This document shows, piece by piece, positions 44,858 to 54,728 of a stretch of DNA of 54,728 nt. Within the stretch, counting starts at the first letter, position 1; every line of letters starts with the position of its first letter. The stretch covers positions 1 through 54,728 of the forward strand of contig CANHZI010000005.1 in the NCBI GenBank assembly GCA_947464955.1. Reading direction: 5' to 3'. Position numbers and translations under genes: made by a program. A model generated the notes under the pieces. It had not been told where the DNA came from, searched no databases, and saw only the letters and a program-made list of their open reading frames with translations. This stretch comes from Oxalobacteraceae bacterium (GTDB lineage: Bacteria > Pseudomonadota > Gammaproteobacteria > Burkholderiales > Burkholderiaceae_D).

Positions 44858-46318
44858 TTACGCAGTACCGCCAACAACAAGACCATCAATTCGCAAAGTC
44901 GGTTGACCAACGCCAACCGGCACACTCTGACCTTCTTTGCCACACACGCCTACACCGGAGTCCAAGCGCATATCGTTACCAATCATCGAGACACGATTCA
45001 ATACTTCTGGGCCATTACCGATTAATGTTGCACCTTTGACCGGATAGGTCACTTTCCCGTCTTCGATCATATAGGCCTCGCTTGCCGAGAACACGAATTT
45101 ACCATTCGTGATATCAACTTGCCCGCCACCAAAATTCACAGCATACAAACCATTTTTGACCGAAGCTAAAATTTCTGCCGGATCTTTATCACCAGCTAGC
45201 ATATAGGTGTTGGTCATGCGCGGCATCGGCAAATGCGCGAATGATTCGCGGCGTGCGTTTCCTGTCACTGGCATTTTCATCAGTCGTGCATTCATGGTGT
45301 CTTGGATATAGCCCTTCAAAATGCCATCCTCGATCAGCGTCGTGCATTGCGTAGGGTTGCCCTCGTCATCAATATTTAATGAACCACGACGATTGGCCAA
45401 GGTGCCATCATCCACCACGGTCACACCTTTAGCTGCGACACGGTCGCCAATGCGCCCGGCAAATGTGCTCGACCCTTTGCGGTTAAAGTCACCTTCCAAG
45501 CCGTGCCCAATCGCCTCATGCAACAACACGCCTGGCCAACCAGAACCCAAAACGACCGTCATCGGCCCGGCTGGGGCTGGCCGTGAATCTAAGTTGACCA
45601 GTGCTGAATTGACGGCATCCTGCGCATACTGTTCGAGAATCGCGTCCGAAAAATAGGAGAAGTTATAACGACCACCGCCGCCACTAGAACCTGTCTCACG
45701 CCGACCATTTTGTTCGGCAATCACGGTCAACGACATACGTACCAAAGGACGTACGTCTGCAGCAATAACACCGTCGCTACGCGCGACCAAAACCACATCA
45801 TATTCACCAGCCAAACTCGCCATTACTTGCACTACACGTGGATCTTTTGCTCGCGCGATCTTCTCAATCTTCTCTAGCAAAGCAACTTTTTGATTCGCAT
45901 CCAACGAAGCTAGAGGATCATCTTGCAAGTACAATTGATGTCCCTGCAAACCTTGCATACTGCTCGCGACCTTGATTTTTCCGGCACCGGCTCGCGCAAT
46001 GGTACGAGTCGCGGCTGCGGCCTCCAATAACGCGTGTTCAGAGATTTCGTCTGAATAGGAAAACGCAGTTTTGTCACCAGACACAGCGCGTACGCCAACA
46101 CCTTGATCAATCGAAAAGCTGCCTGTCTTTACAATACCTTCTTCTAGGCTCCAACCTTCATTTTTTGTGAACTGAAAATATAAGTCAGCGTAATCAATCT
46201 TATGCGAGAACATGCTCTTCAGAGCTGAGTTCAATTTAGCTTCATCCAAACCAAATGGAGTCAACAGTATGTCTCGCGCAATAGCGAGATGCTTCAAGTT
46301 AGAATCAAACGGTGTCAT
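44858..46318 (-). CDS. tldD: Metalloprotease TldD
   Basis: This 486-residue zinc metalloprotease subunit forms a heterodimer with PmbA/TldE and cleaves peptides such as microcin B17 precursor and unfolded substrates. The zinc motif is in LHEAIGHGLEGDFNRKGSS (HExxxH), followed by IGDRVAAKGVTVVDDGTL. The C-terminal region MIGNDMRLDSGVGVCGKEGQ matches TldD. ATG 46318 gives the family length; upstream codons to 46339 begin at TTG. It is 27 bases from the nitrilase gene and likely co-transcribed with it and yhdP. pmbA is not in the window. Confidence 0.96.
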   Translation of the reverse strand: MTPFDSNLKHLAIARDILLTPFGLDEAKLNSALKSMFSHKIDYADLYFQFTKNEGWSLEEGIVKTGSFSIDQGVGVRAVSGDKTAFSYSDEISEHALLEAAAATRTIARAGAGKIKVASSMQGLQGHQLYLQDDPLASLDANQKVALLEKIEKIARAKDPRVVQVMASLAGEYDVVLVARSDGVIAADVRPLVRMSLTVIAEQNGRRETGSSGGGGRYNFSYFSDAILEQYAQDAVNSALVNLDSRPAPAGPMTVVLGSGWPGVLLHEAIGHGLEGDFNRKGSSTFAGRIGDRVAAKGVTVVDDGTLANRRGSLNIDDEGNPTQCTTLIEDGILKGYIQDTMNARLMKMPVTGNARRESFAHLPMPRMTNTYMLAGDKDPAEILASVKNGLYAVNFGGGQVDITNGKFVFSASEAYMIEDGKVTYPVKGATLIGNGPEVLNRVSMIGNDMRLDSGVGVCGKEGQSVPVGVGQPTLRIDGLVVGGTA

Positions 46319-46345
46319 AGCTTTTAACAATTCTCTCAATTTTAT

Positions 46346-47146
46346 TTAGCAGGCAAGTTTCCTGTGCTTTAATGCAGGCAAATTCCTTCGAATTTTTTCC
46401 ATCTGTACAGTATCAACCTCACCTAGGCAAAATCCTTCGCCTTCTTCCTTACAATCAATGATCTTGCCCCAAGGATCAATCAGCATACTGTGGCCCCAGG
46501 TACGGCGGCCATTGGCATGTAATCCACCCTGCGCCGAAGCAAGAACATAACATTGATTTTCAATGGCTCTCGCTCGCAGCAGTATTTCCCAATGCGCCTG
46601 CCCAGTCACATGAGTAAATGCAGCAGGAAGTATGATCAAGCCACATTGTCCCATACTTCTAAAAAGCTCGGGGAAACGGAGGTCATAGCATATACCGAGA
46701 CCAACCTCACCGATTGAGCTCGAAAAATGCACGATTTCCTCACCTGGATGAATCGTATTCGACTCTTGATAGGATTCATCGCCATTGCTGAATCCAAACA
46801 AATGAATTTTGTCGTAACGTGTCAGCAGTCGCCCATCGGCGCCAAACACTAAACACGCATTAAAAATCTTCGTCTCATATTCTGAGCGCAGTGGGATAGT
46901 GCCACCAACCAAGCTTATCTCCAACTCCTGCGCCATCTTGGCCATAAAATTTTGCAAAGGGCCTTCACCAAATTCTTCGGCACAAGCAACTTTATCGGTA
47001 TCTCGCATTCCCATAATTGACCAATACTCAGGCAACACTATGAGTTCAGCACCGGCTTGCTTGGCACTACGCAACAGCGCCGCAGCTGTCGACATATTCT
47101 GAATTGGATCAGGGCTTGATACCATTTGAATGGCTGCAACTTTCAT
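46346..47146 (-). CDS. Carbon-nitrogen hydrolase (Nit/NIT1-2-like amidase)
   Basis: A 266-residue nitrilase-superfamily amidase with the Glu-Lys-Cys triad: LIVLPEYWSIMG (Glu), LTRYDKIHLFGF (Lys) and VGLGICYDLRFPELFR (Cys). It resembles the Nit branch that repairs deaminated glutathione. The second ATG (47146) is preferred because AGAGG lies 6 bases upstream of it but abuts the first ATG (47152). It sits between yhdP and tldD, an order often seen in Burkholderiales. Confidence 0.92.
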   Translation of the reverse strand: MKVAAIQMVSSPDPIQNMSTAAALLRSAKQAGAELIVLPEYWSIMGMRDTDKVACAEEFGEGPLQNFMAKMAQELEISLVGGTIPLRSEYETKIFNACLVFGADGRLLTRYDKIHLFGFSNGDESYQESNTIHPGEEIVHFSSSIGEVGLGICYDLRFPELFRSMGQCGLIILPAAFTHVTGQAHWEILLRARAIENQCYVLASAQGGLHANGRRTWGHSMLIDPWGKIIDCKEEGEGFCLGEVDTVQMEKIRRNLPALKHRKLAC

Positions 47147-47226
47147 CGTCATCCTCTAAGTCAAAACTAATCGTCAATCTACACACCAACAAAATGCAAA
47201 TTCATCAACCACGCACAGGGGGGAAA

Positions 47227-50200
47227 CTATTTATCCAAGGCTTCCAACGCAGATGGCTTGATATTCTCTCGCTTGTTTTGCTCTTTACTTTGTTCTGCTT
47301 TAATCTTATCCGCTTTCTGTTTTTCCAAAATCGCCTGACGTTCCTTATTTTCTAATTCCGTCACCACAGGATTCTGCCAAGTACCAGTTATCTTCAGCTC
47401 CTCGGTCGCAGCACGCTTAAGCGGGTCCTTAAACAGCAGTTGCGCAAGAAAAGTACTTAGGCCAATTGCTGGGTTGGCGATTAAACCGTACACCACAGAC
47501 GCCGCACCAAAGTTTAAATTCGCGATCCTCGCCACATGTAAATCCTGCGTCTCTTTTACGATGTTCGCTGTGCCTTCAGCAAGCACCGTAGCGCTAACGC
47601 TACTCATCTTAAAATTGTCCGTAGTTGCTATGCCGTTTGCAATACGCGCGCTACCAGTTACTGTATCAAACGCAAAACCCTCCGCGAACACGTCTCTAAA
47701 ATCCAAGAATAATCGCCGCGGAAGCGATTGCATATTGAGTACACCAATCAACTTTGCAACGCCTCCATCGACCTTCAAAAACTGTCCCGCATTCAATTTC
47801 AATTCGAGTTGTCCTGATAGGCTTGGCAAGTCCAATTCAAAAGGTAGGCCAATCCAGCGCAAATCGCCCTCAAGCTTTCCCTTACCCGACCGCAAAAAAT
47901 CAACGAAACCCAAACGATCTAATAATTTTCCAGCGTTATTAATCTCAAGCGAATAGTTCAACTGGGTTTGGCTCAGTTCCTTAATTGCAGACCACTTACC
48001 TGTCGCATTCAATTCACCATCATCATTCTTTAGATGTAGACGATCAATATGCCACTCACGGCCGTCGCTTGTCACAGTATTACTCGCCAATAAATCTGCC
48101 TTACCAAACTTCTTACCAAATAGTTCAAATTGTTCCGCATGGATTTCTAAGGCGGGTAATTGTTTCGTCGTATTTTTGGCTTGCAAAAGTTCACTAACAT
48201 CGGCCGCTGCCGACCTCGGGATGTACAGACGCCCCAATTTGGCAGAAATCAAACCATTTTGATGTTTTTCGTCAGGAGGAATCCATTCGATCGAACCGGA
48301 AGCCTGCTTCGACTCAACATTGCCTTGCCAAATTTTTCCAAGACGCGAGCCACCCAGAACAATTTTTTCAATTTTCTTGCCGAAAATTTGCAATTCATCG
48401 GTCACCAAAGAAAGACGTTGTGCAAAGATATACTGCGCCATTTCGGAATTCAAAATCGCAGTGTTCTCTTGGGCGGGAGAGGCCTTGCTCGGCAATGCGA
48501 GTAAGTTTTTCCAATCATCTAAATTTAGCTTGGGCAACTCGACTTGCAAAGACAAGCCTTGATCGGGCAAATTCGGCACAGTATTGACACCAATCGCCCC
48601 GCGCAGTACTTGTGTCTTCGCATTGCGATCTGTGGAACGCTTACGCTGATAAACGGCCTGCAAGAGCTGCCCCGCGTTCAGCTTTAGCGTGTCCCGCGTC
48701 TCGTTAGGCTCAAGCGCTAACTCAGGCGAAATCTCAAAATGCATTGGTAGATTTTCCGTTGGGCTCTTATTAAATGGTGCAGGTAAGTCAAGGCCAAAAC
48801 CTTGCAAACTACTATCCACCAATAATTCCAATTGTCGACGTTTCACATTTATCTGTGCTTGGTAGCGACCATTGCCCGAAATCTTGCTAAGCAAAGGCGA
48901 AAAATCTGCTCCTTCGAAATGCTTTTGTATGCCGTCACTGGTTGCTAGACCGTCCAACTTGATTCGAATCACACCATCTTTTTGTGTCCCGCCTGTCGCG
49001 GTTAAGGGCCCGCCCAATGCATTGGCTTTAAGTGTGTTCAAATTTAAACCATGCTCATTAAATTCCAACCTCCCAGTAAGGCCAGTAATTTGTGGCAATC
49101 CCGGTTGTAATACGGTGTCGACTGCATTCATACTCAAGATGCCATTAACCTTCGAATCAATAATTGCATGTAGCGGCAACTCTAGCTTCAGTCCTAATTG
49201 CGCAGTACCGTTGGCACTAGCATCATGCAGAAAGTTTCCTATCCAATCATCGACTGGGCTTGCCTTTACGTAGCCAAACATCGTTTGCAACTGTCCCGTT
49301 GCCGTACCATCGATAGAAAGCACAGCGTCATGGCTTCTCAAGTCGGGGATAACGGCAGTCACTCTGGATAAAGGCACTTGGTTGGTCAATGCAGTTTCAG
49401 CACGGATTTCCATGCGCGCTTTATCAAATATAAAACTACCTTTGATACTATCGATGACTGGCCAAAATGGTGCCACACCATCCTTCGCATGAACGCCAGG
49501 CAAAAAATTCAATCGGCCGTTCGCGATGTTACCTCGAACCACAAACTCGCCACCCACTTTTGATTTAGGATCTTGCACTGCAAACGGAAAGTCCTGCAAG
49601 CGCCCCTTCAGTCGCAAGCTAACGTCATTTGCTTTCCCATCGAGAAGTGCATTACTCAGCCAATGTCGCAAATGCTCAGGCGTTTTCTCGGGAATAAAAC
49701 GTGAGATTGTTTTTAGGTCGAATCCAGTCAACTCACCGCTTACATCCAGCTCTCCCAGATCAACTTGGCGCATCGAACGTCGATGGCTACCGCGCAAATG
49801 TGCTGTGGCGCCATCTTGCTCAAAACTCAAATCCTGAATCTCAAAACGAAACTCATCGTTATTTTGCAACTCCCAACTGGCTTGCATGCGCAAGTGTTCA
49901 AACGGCATATCCGGGTCAAGCAAATAGCTTGGCAGCTGCAAACGCAGCGCTTTGGAATCGACTACAAGGCGACCAACTTTCTCATTGGCGCTAATACGTC
50001 CACTCAGATTATCGAAACCGGGCGTGGCGGGGAAACCCGCCTTCGCTGCTTGCTTTCCTATCTTGGGGCGAGCCAGCTGTGCCTTCAACGGGCGCATCTT
50101 GAGATCGACAAATTCCCCTTCGATTGTATAACTTGAGATTTCGGGAAAGCTTCCCTGCCAACGCGCTGTAAAGTCACGCAACAAACCTTTCGGTGCGACA

Positions 50201-51507
50201 TCGATAAGAACTTGACGTTGATCCAAAGGTATTGGTAGATGCTCTGCAAAGTTAGCCAGAGAATGGAGATCTAATGACTTCGCATATAGTTCGACTTTTT
50301 CGGCCTGCCCTTTTGAAGCAGGGATATACGTTTCACGCAAGGTCGTAGCAGGAAGATACAAACCATCGCGGGTTAACATCGTGAGGTTTTCAACTGCAAC
50401 GCTATGGCCTGTTTGTCCGAAAAGATTGGGAAGGTAGGGGTAATCTTTGATGACTCGTTCTGACGCGATTATTCGCCCACTTACACTTGCCATATCCAGT
50501 TCTGGCAAATCCTTCCGAAATCGACCATAAACATCTTTCAAGCGAACATCGGCGGTAAAATCAGCCAAGTGGCCATGATCTAGCCGCACCCAACAGCGCA
50601 AGGATCCGATTCCTTTTTCCAATTTGATTGGAAATGGAAAGTAACGATGAATGGCCGGGATATCAGCCTCACCTAAGTCAGTGTACAGCTCTCCAGACCA
50701 TGAAGCGAGATCCAATTTTTTCTTTGCAAACACCGATTGTTTTAGGCTACCGCGAAGATCGAATGGTGCAGCTAAAGAGGTCGGAGGCGTCGCTTTGAGA
50801 GCGAATTGATGGTCACGCCAACGATTTTGCAAACGGAAATGTACATCCCTCAACTCCAATATGGGCAGTGCTGAAAACTGGTCATCCCAAACGATCTTGC
50901 CACCATTAATACTTAACTCTGATTGTGCCAACAACCATTCAATTGTTTTTTCGTTGTCGCTTTGTTTTCCATTTACATTAATTTTAAATCCCGCCAGCTC
51001 AATGCTGCCGTCGCGATTACGCAAAACCTGCAAACTGGGCGAGACGAGCTCCAAACGCGAAAAACGTAATTCAAATACGAATAATGACCACCAAGAGATC
51101 TGAGTATGAATCTCAGGCAGTGCCAGGTCTGCCCCGCCTTGGGCATTTAAAATCTGAAAATCTTTGATATTGATCTCTGGATGCCAACCATGCCACTCAG
51201 CTTTAAGACTGGCAATTTTGGTTGGACGATTTAACTGCTGTGAGACGTATTGTTCGACCTCAGGTTTATATCGTTCAACATTGGGCAAAACGACAAAACG
51301 TAAGAACAGAAATAGGAGCGCAAATAGAAAATACGCGATGACAAGTAATTTGAAGCAAATTCTAAAGGCATGACGCACGCCTCGTCCGCTATGCAGGGCC
51401 GTCAAAAGACAGAAGCCGCGCAATGCTCGCCACGACTTTTTCAGTGTCGAAATTGAGAGCAAATCTGATGCAGGCGGATCTGCCGATACTTTTTTATCGG
51501 AATGCAT
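47227..51507 (-). CDS. yhdP: YhdP-family AsmA-like envelope protein
   Basis: A 1426-residue protein with one N-terminal membrane helix (about residues 48-70, near LLVIAYFLFALLFLFLRFVV), followed by a very long beta-rich periplasmic region of the YhdP/AsmA-like type, with DUF3971-like and AsmA-like C-terminal parts (TDNFKMSSVSATVLAEGTAN). YhdP in E. coli helps move phospholipids to the outer membrane. The charged C-terminal tail is Lys/Glu/Gln-rich. ATG 51507 is preferred over GTG 51519. It is first in a yhdP-nit-tldD set and divergent from glnE across about 220 bases. Confidence 0.93.
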   Translation of the reverse strand: MHSDKKVSADPPASDLLSISTLKKSWRALRGFCLLTALHSGRGVRHAFRICFKLLVIAYFLFALLFLFLRFVVLPNVERYKPEVEQYVSQQLNRPTKIASLKAEWHGWHPEINIKDFQILNAQGGADLALPEIHTQISWWSLFVFELRFSRLELVSPSLQVLRNRDGSIELAGFKINVNGKQSDNEKTIEWLLAQSELSINGGKIVWDDQFSALPILELRDVHFRLQNRWRDHQFALKATPPTSLAAPFDLRGSLKQSVFAKKKLDLASWSGELYTDLGEADIPAIHRYFPFPIKLEKGIGSLRCWVRLDHGHLADFTADVRLKDVYGRFRKDLPELDMASVSGRIIASERVIKDYPYLPNLFGQTGHSVAVENLTMLTRDGLYLPATTLRETYIPASKGQAEKVELYAKSLDLHSLANFAEHLPIPLDQRQVLIDVAPKGLLRDFTARWQGSFPEISSYTIEGEFVDLKMRPLKAQLARPKIGKQAAKAGFPATPGFDNLSGRISANEKVGRLVVDSKALRLQLPSYLLDPDMPFEHLRMQASWELQNNDEFRFEIQDLSFEQDGATAHLRGSHRRSMRQVDLGELDVSGELTGFDLKTISRFIPEKTPEHLRHWLSNALLDGKANDVSLRLKGRLQDFPFAVQDPKSKVGGEFVVRGNIANGRLNFLPGVHAKDGVAPFWPVIDSIKGSFIFDKARMEIRAETALTNQVPLSRVTAVIPDLRSHDAVLSIDGTATGQLQTMFGYVKASPVDDWIGNFLHDASANGTAQLGLKLELPLHAIIDSKVNGILSMNAVDTVLQPGLPQITGLTGRLEFNEHGLNLNTLKANALGGPLTATGGTQKDGVIRIKLDGLATSDGIQKHFEGADFSPLLSKISGNGRYQAQINVKRRQLELLVDSSLQGFGLDLPAPFNKSPTENLPMHFEISPELALEPNETRDTLKLNAGQLLQAVYQRKRSTDRNAKTQVLRGAIGVNTVPNLPDQGLSLQVELPKLNLDDWKNLLALPSKASPAQENTAILNSEMAQYIFAQRLSLVTDELQIFGKKIEKIVLGGSRLGKIWQGNVESKQASGSIEWIPPDEKHQNGLISAKLGRLYIPRSAAADVSELLQAKNTTKQLPALEIHAEQFELFGKKFGKADLLASNTVTSDGREWHIDRLHLKNDDGELNATGKWSAIKELSQTQLNYSLEINNAGKLLDRLGFVDFLRSGKGKLEGDLRWIGLPFELDLPSLSGQLELKLNAGQFLKVDGGVAKLIGVLNMQSLPRRLFLDFRDVFAEGFAFDTVTGSARIANGIATTDNFKMSSVSATVLAEGTANIVKETQDLHVARIANLNFGAASVVYGLIANPAIGLSTFLAQLLFKDPLKRAATEELKITGTWQNPVVTELENKERQAILEKQKADKIKAEQSKEQNKRENIKPSALEALDK

Positions 51508-51729
51508 CAGCAAAAACACACATAAATTAGCAACAAATCAAACCTCAACTGAACAACTTAGATTTTAAGCAAGATACAACACATTACTGAACTATCAGTA
51601 CACACTAGCGCGATTCATCAAAATCACAAGGGGGCAATCGCTTACAATCATTACAATGAGCAACGAAGTACTGCAGCCAATCCCATTTCTCGATTACCCA
51701 GACATTAGCATTTTGCAAGCATAAATTCA

Positions 51730-54453
51730 ATGAACACCCAACATATTCAAAGCCTTGATGGCTATCAGGCATCCCGTTTCATCAGCCGCTGGATGGCTGC
51801 CAAGCCGGAACGACACGCGCTGTTACTCCAAACGTCAGCATTATCGATGAGTAAAGATGTTTTTGCGAAAATTTTACAAAATGAAATAGATTCAGGAGCG
51901 CCCCTCCCCTCTGCAATGCGACGTACACGCAACTTGGTCATGGCAAGCCTCATTAAACGTGATCTAGAAGGTAAAGCAGAACTGCATGAGGTGGTAACGA
52001 CGGTCAGTGAATTTGCCGATTTTGTAGTGCAAACTCATCTTAAATCGTTGATGGAAGAAATGGTCATAAACCATGGGGCACCGATTGGCGAAGAGTCAGG
52101 GGAAACACAAGAGCTAATCGTACTGGGCATGGGAAAACTTGGTGGTTTCGAACTCAATGTCTCATCTGACATCGATCTGATCTTTTGTTACAACGAAGAT
52201 GGCGAAACCAAAGCTGGCGATGGACAACGCGAACTCTCCAATCACGAGTTTTTTAGCCGCCTCGGTAAAAAACTGATTGCAGCTATTTCCGAAATTACAG
52301 AAGACGGCTTTTCGTTTCGCGTTGACATGGCCCTACGACCAAATGGCGCATCAGGTCCGCTTGTCGCTAGCTTTGGCATGATCGAGGACTATTTTTTGGT
52401 TCAAGGCAGAGAATGGGAAAGATACGCCTGGGTTAAAGCGCGTGCATTAACCGGAAAGGCAAGCGACATTGCCGCACTCGATAAGATGATCTTTCCCTTC
52501 GTCTATCGCCGTTATTTGGATTACGGGGTAATCGATTCACTACGCAATATGCACCACCAAATCAGGGCTGAAGTCATTCGTCAGGAGACGAGACATCCAG
52601 ACCGAGGTATCAATGTAAAACTTGGACGAGGTGGTATTCGTGAAGTCGAATTTTTAGCTCAGGTATTTCAGTTAATTCGGGGCGGACGCGAAGCACATTT
52701 GCGTGACCGCTCAACGCGCTCAACGCTATTGTGTTTAGCTGAAAAAGGCATCCTCGACGGCTTACTGGTAGACCAGTTACTCCTTGCTTACAGTTTTCTG
52801 CGCAACGTTGAACACCGCCTTCAATATCTCGACGACGCGCAAACGCATATCTTCCCAGCGAATCTCGGCGATCAAGAAATTGTCGCTAGAATGATGGGAT
52901 ACACTAACGTCGCAGCATTGAATGAAGTTCTGCTCCAACATATGCAATTTGTTGCCGAACAATTCGATGCAATCTTTAAGGACAAATCAGAGAACGAAGA
53001 GCATCACCTCGATGCTGCTACGATGTCTGATCTGGAGGCGCAAGAAAATATCGTCAGCCATCTGGAGCAGCTGCAATTTAAGGAAATCAACGAAGTTGCT
53101 AAGCGCATTGCCAACACCTGGCAGTCCAATAAAATACAAGCCCTCAGCGAAGCAACCCAGCAAAAAATGGCAAGTTTGATCAATGCGGCCCTTCTTAGCA
53201 TTGCTAAACAGACTGACTCACAGCTAGAAACAATTAGTCGTTTCCTTGATTTTCTCGAGCAAATTGCAAGACGCACCGCTTATCTTTCCTTACTCACCGA
53301 GTTTCCGCACGCGCTCGAGCGCGTAGTGCGAATGATGGCAGCGAGTGATTGGGCCGCAAAATTTCTCAATCGTCATCCTATCTTGCTCGATGAACTCTTA
53401 GATGAGTCTGTTTTACATCAAGTGCCCGACTGGAAAGAATTTGAAAACGAGCTCATGCAAGCTCTCCTTTCACAAGAGGGGGACATTGAAAGCCAGCTCG
53501 ACACCCTACGTGAATCGCATCATGCACTGCTGTTCCGCTTACTTGCTCAAGACCTAGAAGGACGCGTTTCAGTCGAACATCTTGCCGACCTGCTTTCAAA
53601 ACTCGCAGACATTATGGTCGAGGCGGTGGTACAAAGTGTTTGGAAAACGATCCCCAATCGTCATATCGAACGACCGCGTTTTGCCGTAATCGCCTATGGA
53701 AAGCTCGGCGGAAAAGAACTTAGCTACGCCTCTGACCTCGATGTAATTTTTCTCTATGACGATGAGGATCAAGATGCGCCCGCTCTATATGCAAAACTCG
53801 CACAACGTTTCATCACTTGGATGACAACCCACACTTCTTCGGGCGTATTGTTCGACATCGATATTGCACTCAGGCCTGATGGAGCAAGTGGCTTGATGGT
53901 ATCCTCGATCGCGTCATTCGCCCGTTACCAAGAGAAGTCTGCATGGCTTTGGGAACATCAAGCACTCACCAGAGCGCGATTCTGCGCTGGCGACGAAGGC
54001 ATAGGAGAAAAGTTTGAAGAGATTCGTCATCAAGTTTTAAGTCAAAAGCGCGAAACAGAAAAGCTACGCGAAGAAGTCGTACAGATGCGCAAACGGATGC
54101 GGGATGCCAACGTCAATCGCAGCGAATTATTCGATTTAAAACATGATGAAGGCGGCATGATCGATATTGAATTCATGGTCCAATACTTAATCCTTCGCTA
54201 CGCCAACGAACACCCTGAACTTACGGGCAATCTCGGCAATATCGCCCTCTTGAAACGATGCGGCAAACTAGGATTGATCGAGGATGGTCTGGCACAAGAT
54301 ACCGCCAACACCTATCGAATCCTGCGTAAATATCAGCACAATATCCGTTTGCAAGGCGAAGAACGAGCGCGAGTTCCCCAAAACAAAGTATCGAACATTT
54401 GTCTTGCAAGCATTCAATTATGGAACAGTCTCTTTAATTCCCCAGACACCTAA
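51730..54453 (+). CDS. glnE: Glutamine synthetase adenylyltransferase/adenylyl-removing enzyme
   Basis: This 907-residue bifunctional enzyme adenylylates and deadenylylates glutamine synthetase under PII control. Two nucleotidyltransferase halves are visible. One has VLGMGKLGGFELNVSSDIDL, the other IAYGKLGGKELSYASDLDVI; each is followed by an (R/L)RPxGASG-type segment. Helical GlnD_UR-like regions lie after each half. Length is normal for Burkholderiales. It is monocistronic, with a terminator after the stop. Confidence 0.97.
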   Translation: MNTQHIQSLDGYQASRFISRWMAAKPERHALLLQTSALSMSKDVFAKILQNEIDSGAPLPSAMRRTRNLVMASLIKRDLEGKAELHEVVTTVSEFADFVVQTHLKSLMEEMVINHGAPIGEESGETQELIVLGMGKLGGFELNVSSDIDLIFCYNEDGETKAGDGQRELSNHEFFSRLGKKLIAAISEITEDGFSFRVDMALRPNGASGPLVASFGMIEDYFLVQGREWERYAWVKARALTGKASDIAALDKMIFPFVYRRYLDYGVIDSLRNMHHQIRAEVIRQETRHPDRGINVKLGRGGIREVEFLAQVFQLIRGGREAHLRDRSTRSTLLCLAEKGILDGLLVDQLLLAYSFLRNVEHRLQYLDDAQTHIFPANLGDQEIVARMMGYTNVAALNEVLLQHMQFVAEQFDAIFKDKSENEEHHLDAATMSDLEAQENIVSHLEQLQFKEINEVAKRIANTWQSNKIQALSEATQQKMASLINAALLSIAKQTDSQLETISRFLDFLEQIARRTAYLSLLTEFPHALERVVRMMAASDWAAKFLNRHPILLDELLDESVLHQVPDWKEFENELMQALLSQEGDIESQLDTLRESHHALLFRLLAQDLEGRVSVEHLADLLSKLADIMVEAVVQSVWKTIPNRHIERPRFAVIAYGKLGGKELSYASDLDVIFLYDDEDQDAPALYAKLAQRFITWMTTHTSSGVLFDIDIALRPDGASGLMVSSIASFARYQEKSAWLWEHQALTRARFCAGDEGIGEKFEEIRHQVLSQKRETEKLREEVVQMRKRMRDANVNRSELFDLKHDEGGMIDIEFMVQYLILRYANEHPELTGNLGNIALLKRCGKLGLIEDGLAQDTANTYRILRKYQHNIRLQGEERARVPQNKVSNICLASIQLWNSLFNSPDT

Positions 54454-54455
54454 GA

Positions 54456-54493
54456 CAAAAAAAAGAGGCTACGAATAATTCGAAGCCCCTTTC
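54456..54493. terminator. Terminator between glnE and the PBP7-like gene
   Basis: GGCTACGAA (54468-54476) pairs with TTCGAAGCC (54479-54487, approximate) with one mismatch, and AAAAGAG/CCCCTTT flanks extend it. On the minus strand it ends in a run of eight T, so it fits best as the terminator of the minus-strand peptidase gene, and it may also stop glnE transcripts. Confidence 0.8.
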
Positions 54494-54542
54494 TCCATCT
54501 GTGCTGTTTCGCTGGTTTATACTTCAACTCACCTAGCCATCA

Positions 54543-54728
54543 TTACATGTATTGTTTTGCTGGAAGATGCATCGTGTTTTGTATCCACTTTTTAATTCGA
54601 CCCGCATCGGCTAGACGCGAATATTTACCCTTCGAATCTAAGAAAACCATCACAACCGCCCGACCTTCAATGATCGCCTGCATCACCAAGCAACGCCCCG
54701 CCTCGGCAATGTAACCGGTCTTTTGCAA
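54543..54728 (-). CDS. D-alanyl-D-alanine endopeptidase/carboxypeptidase (PBP7-like), C-terminal part
   Basis: The last 61 residues of a serine peptidase family S11 protein. The visible stretch starts QKTGYIAEAGRCLVMQA, containing the KTG motif of penicillin-binding enzymes, and continues with VVMVFLDSKGKYSRLADAGR, typical of the PbpG/PBP7 group. The catalytic SxxK and SxN motifs would be beyond the window edge. Its role is peptidoglycan cross-link cleavage in the periplasm. Confidence 0.85.
   Translation of the reverse strand: MQKTGYIAEAGRCLVMQAIIEGRAVVMVFLDSKGKYSRLADAGRIKKWIQNTMHLPAKQYM

Overview
The window looks like the chromosome of a betaproteobacterium of the order Burkholderiales, most likely a moderate-GC member of the Oxalobacteraceae (Undibacterium-like). 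This placement is inferred from gene content and order: aroG, nitroreductase, tldD, nitrilase, yhdP and divergent glnE; murB/yajQ; argD-argF-argG; a Burkholderiales-type beta-alanine-pyruvate aminotransferase; and a PosA/Pls-type NRPS. No plasmid, phage or insertion-sequence gene was recognised.

Layout. (1) 1-7.8 kb, minus strand: an accessory RHS/YD-repeat toxin locus. One conventional RHS protein appears to be divided into three consecutive ORFs, each with its own export signal. The last carries ten Ig-like repeats, the RHS core and a variable C-terminal tip. A small hydrophobic ORF starts 2 bases after its stop and runs off the window (candidate immunity protein). (2) 7.8-10.1 kb: a gene-poor stretch, tRNA-His with its own promoter and terminator, a PCuAC copper chaperone and dusA. 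(3) 10.3-24 kb: housekeeping genes (omega-amino-acid aminotransferase, trhP, typA, htpG with a sigma-32-like promoter) with scattered GspF/PilC-like and GspE/PilB-like genes. (4) 24-29 kb: a TPR-GAF-GGDEF diguanylate cyclase, a YeeZ-like SDR, and a ferredoxin-reductase with a terminator-like hairpin in its leader. (5) 29-33 kb: arginine biosynthesis argD-argF-argG, preceded by a short leader ORF with four consecutive Arg codons and a 1-2-3-4 attenuator; then ppnP and a LytTR remnant. (6) 33.5-40 kb: a chemoreceptor, a phosphopantetheinyl transferase and a 1350-residue Pls/PosA-like NRPS. (7) 40-54.7 kb: murB, yajQ, a retropepsin-like lipoprotein, aroG (DAHP synthase) preceded by a Phe/Tyr-rich leader peptide and attenuator, nitroreductase, tldD, nitrilase, yhdP, glnE and the end of a PBP7-like peptidase.

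The most striking signals are two ribosome-mediated attenuators read directly from the sequence: an Arg leader before argDFG and a Phe/Tyr leader before aroG. In both, the antiterminator segment lies inside the leader ORF and is complementary to the 5' arm of the terminator. The second is the three-way split of the RHS protein at domain boundaries, with an Ig-repeat stalk inserted immediately before the RHS core. The third is the NRPS/PPTase pair, whose hand-read adenylation code suggests a basic amino acid substrate.

All calls come from reading the sequence and translations by eye. No database search, folding program or alignment program was run.
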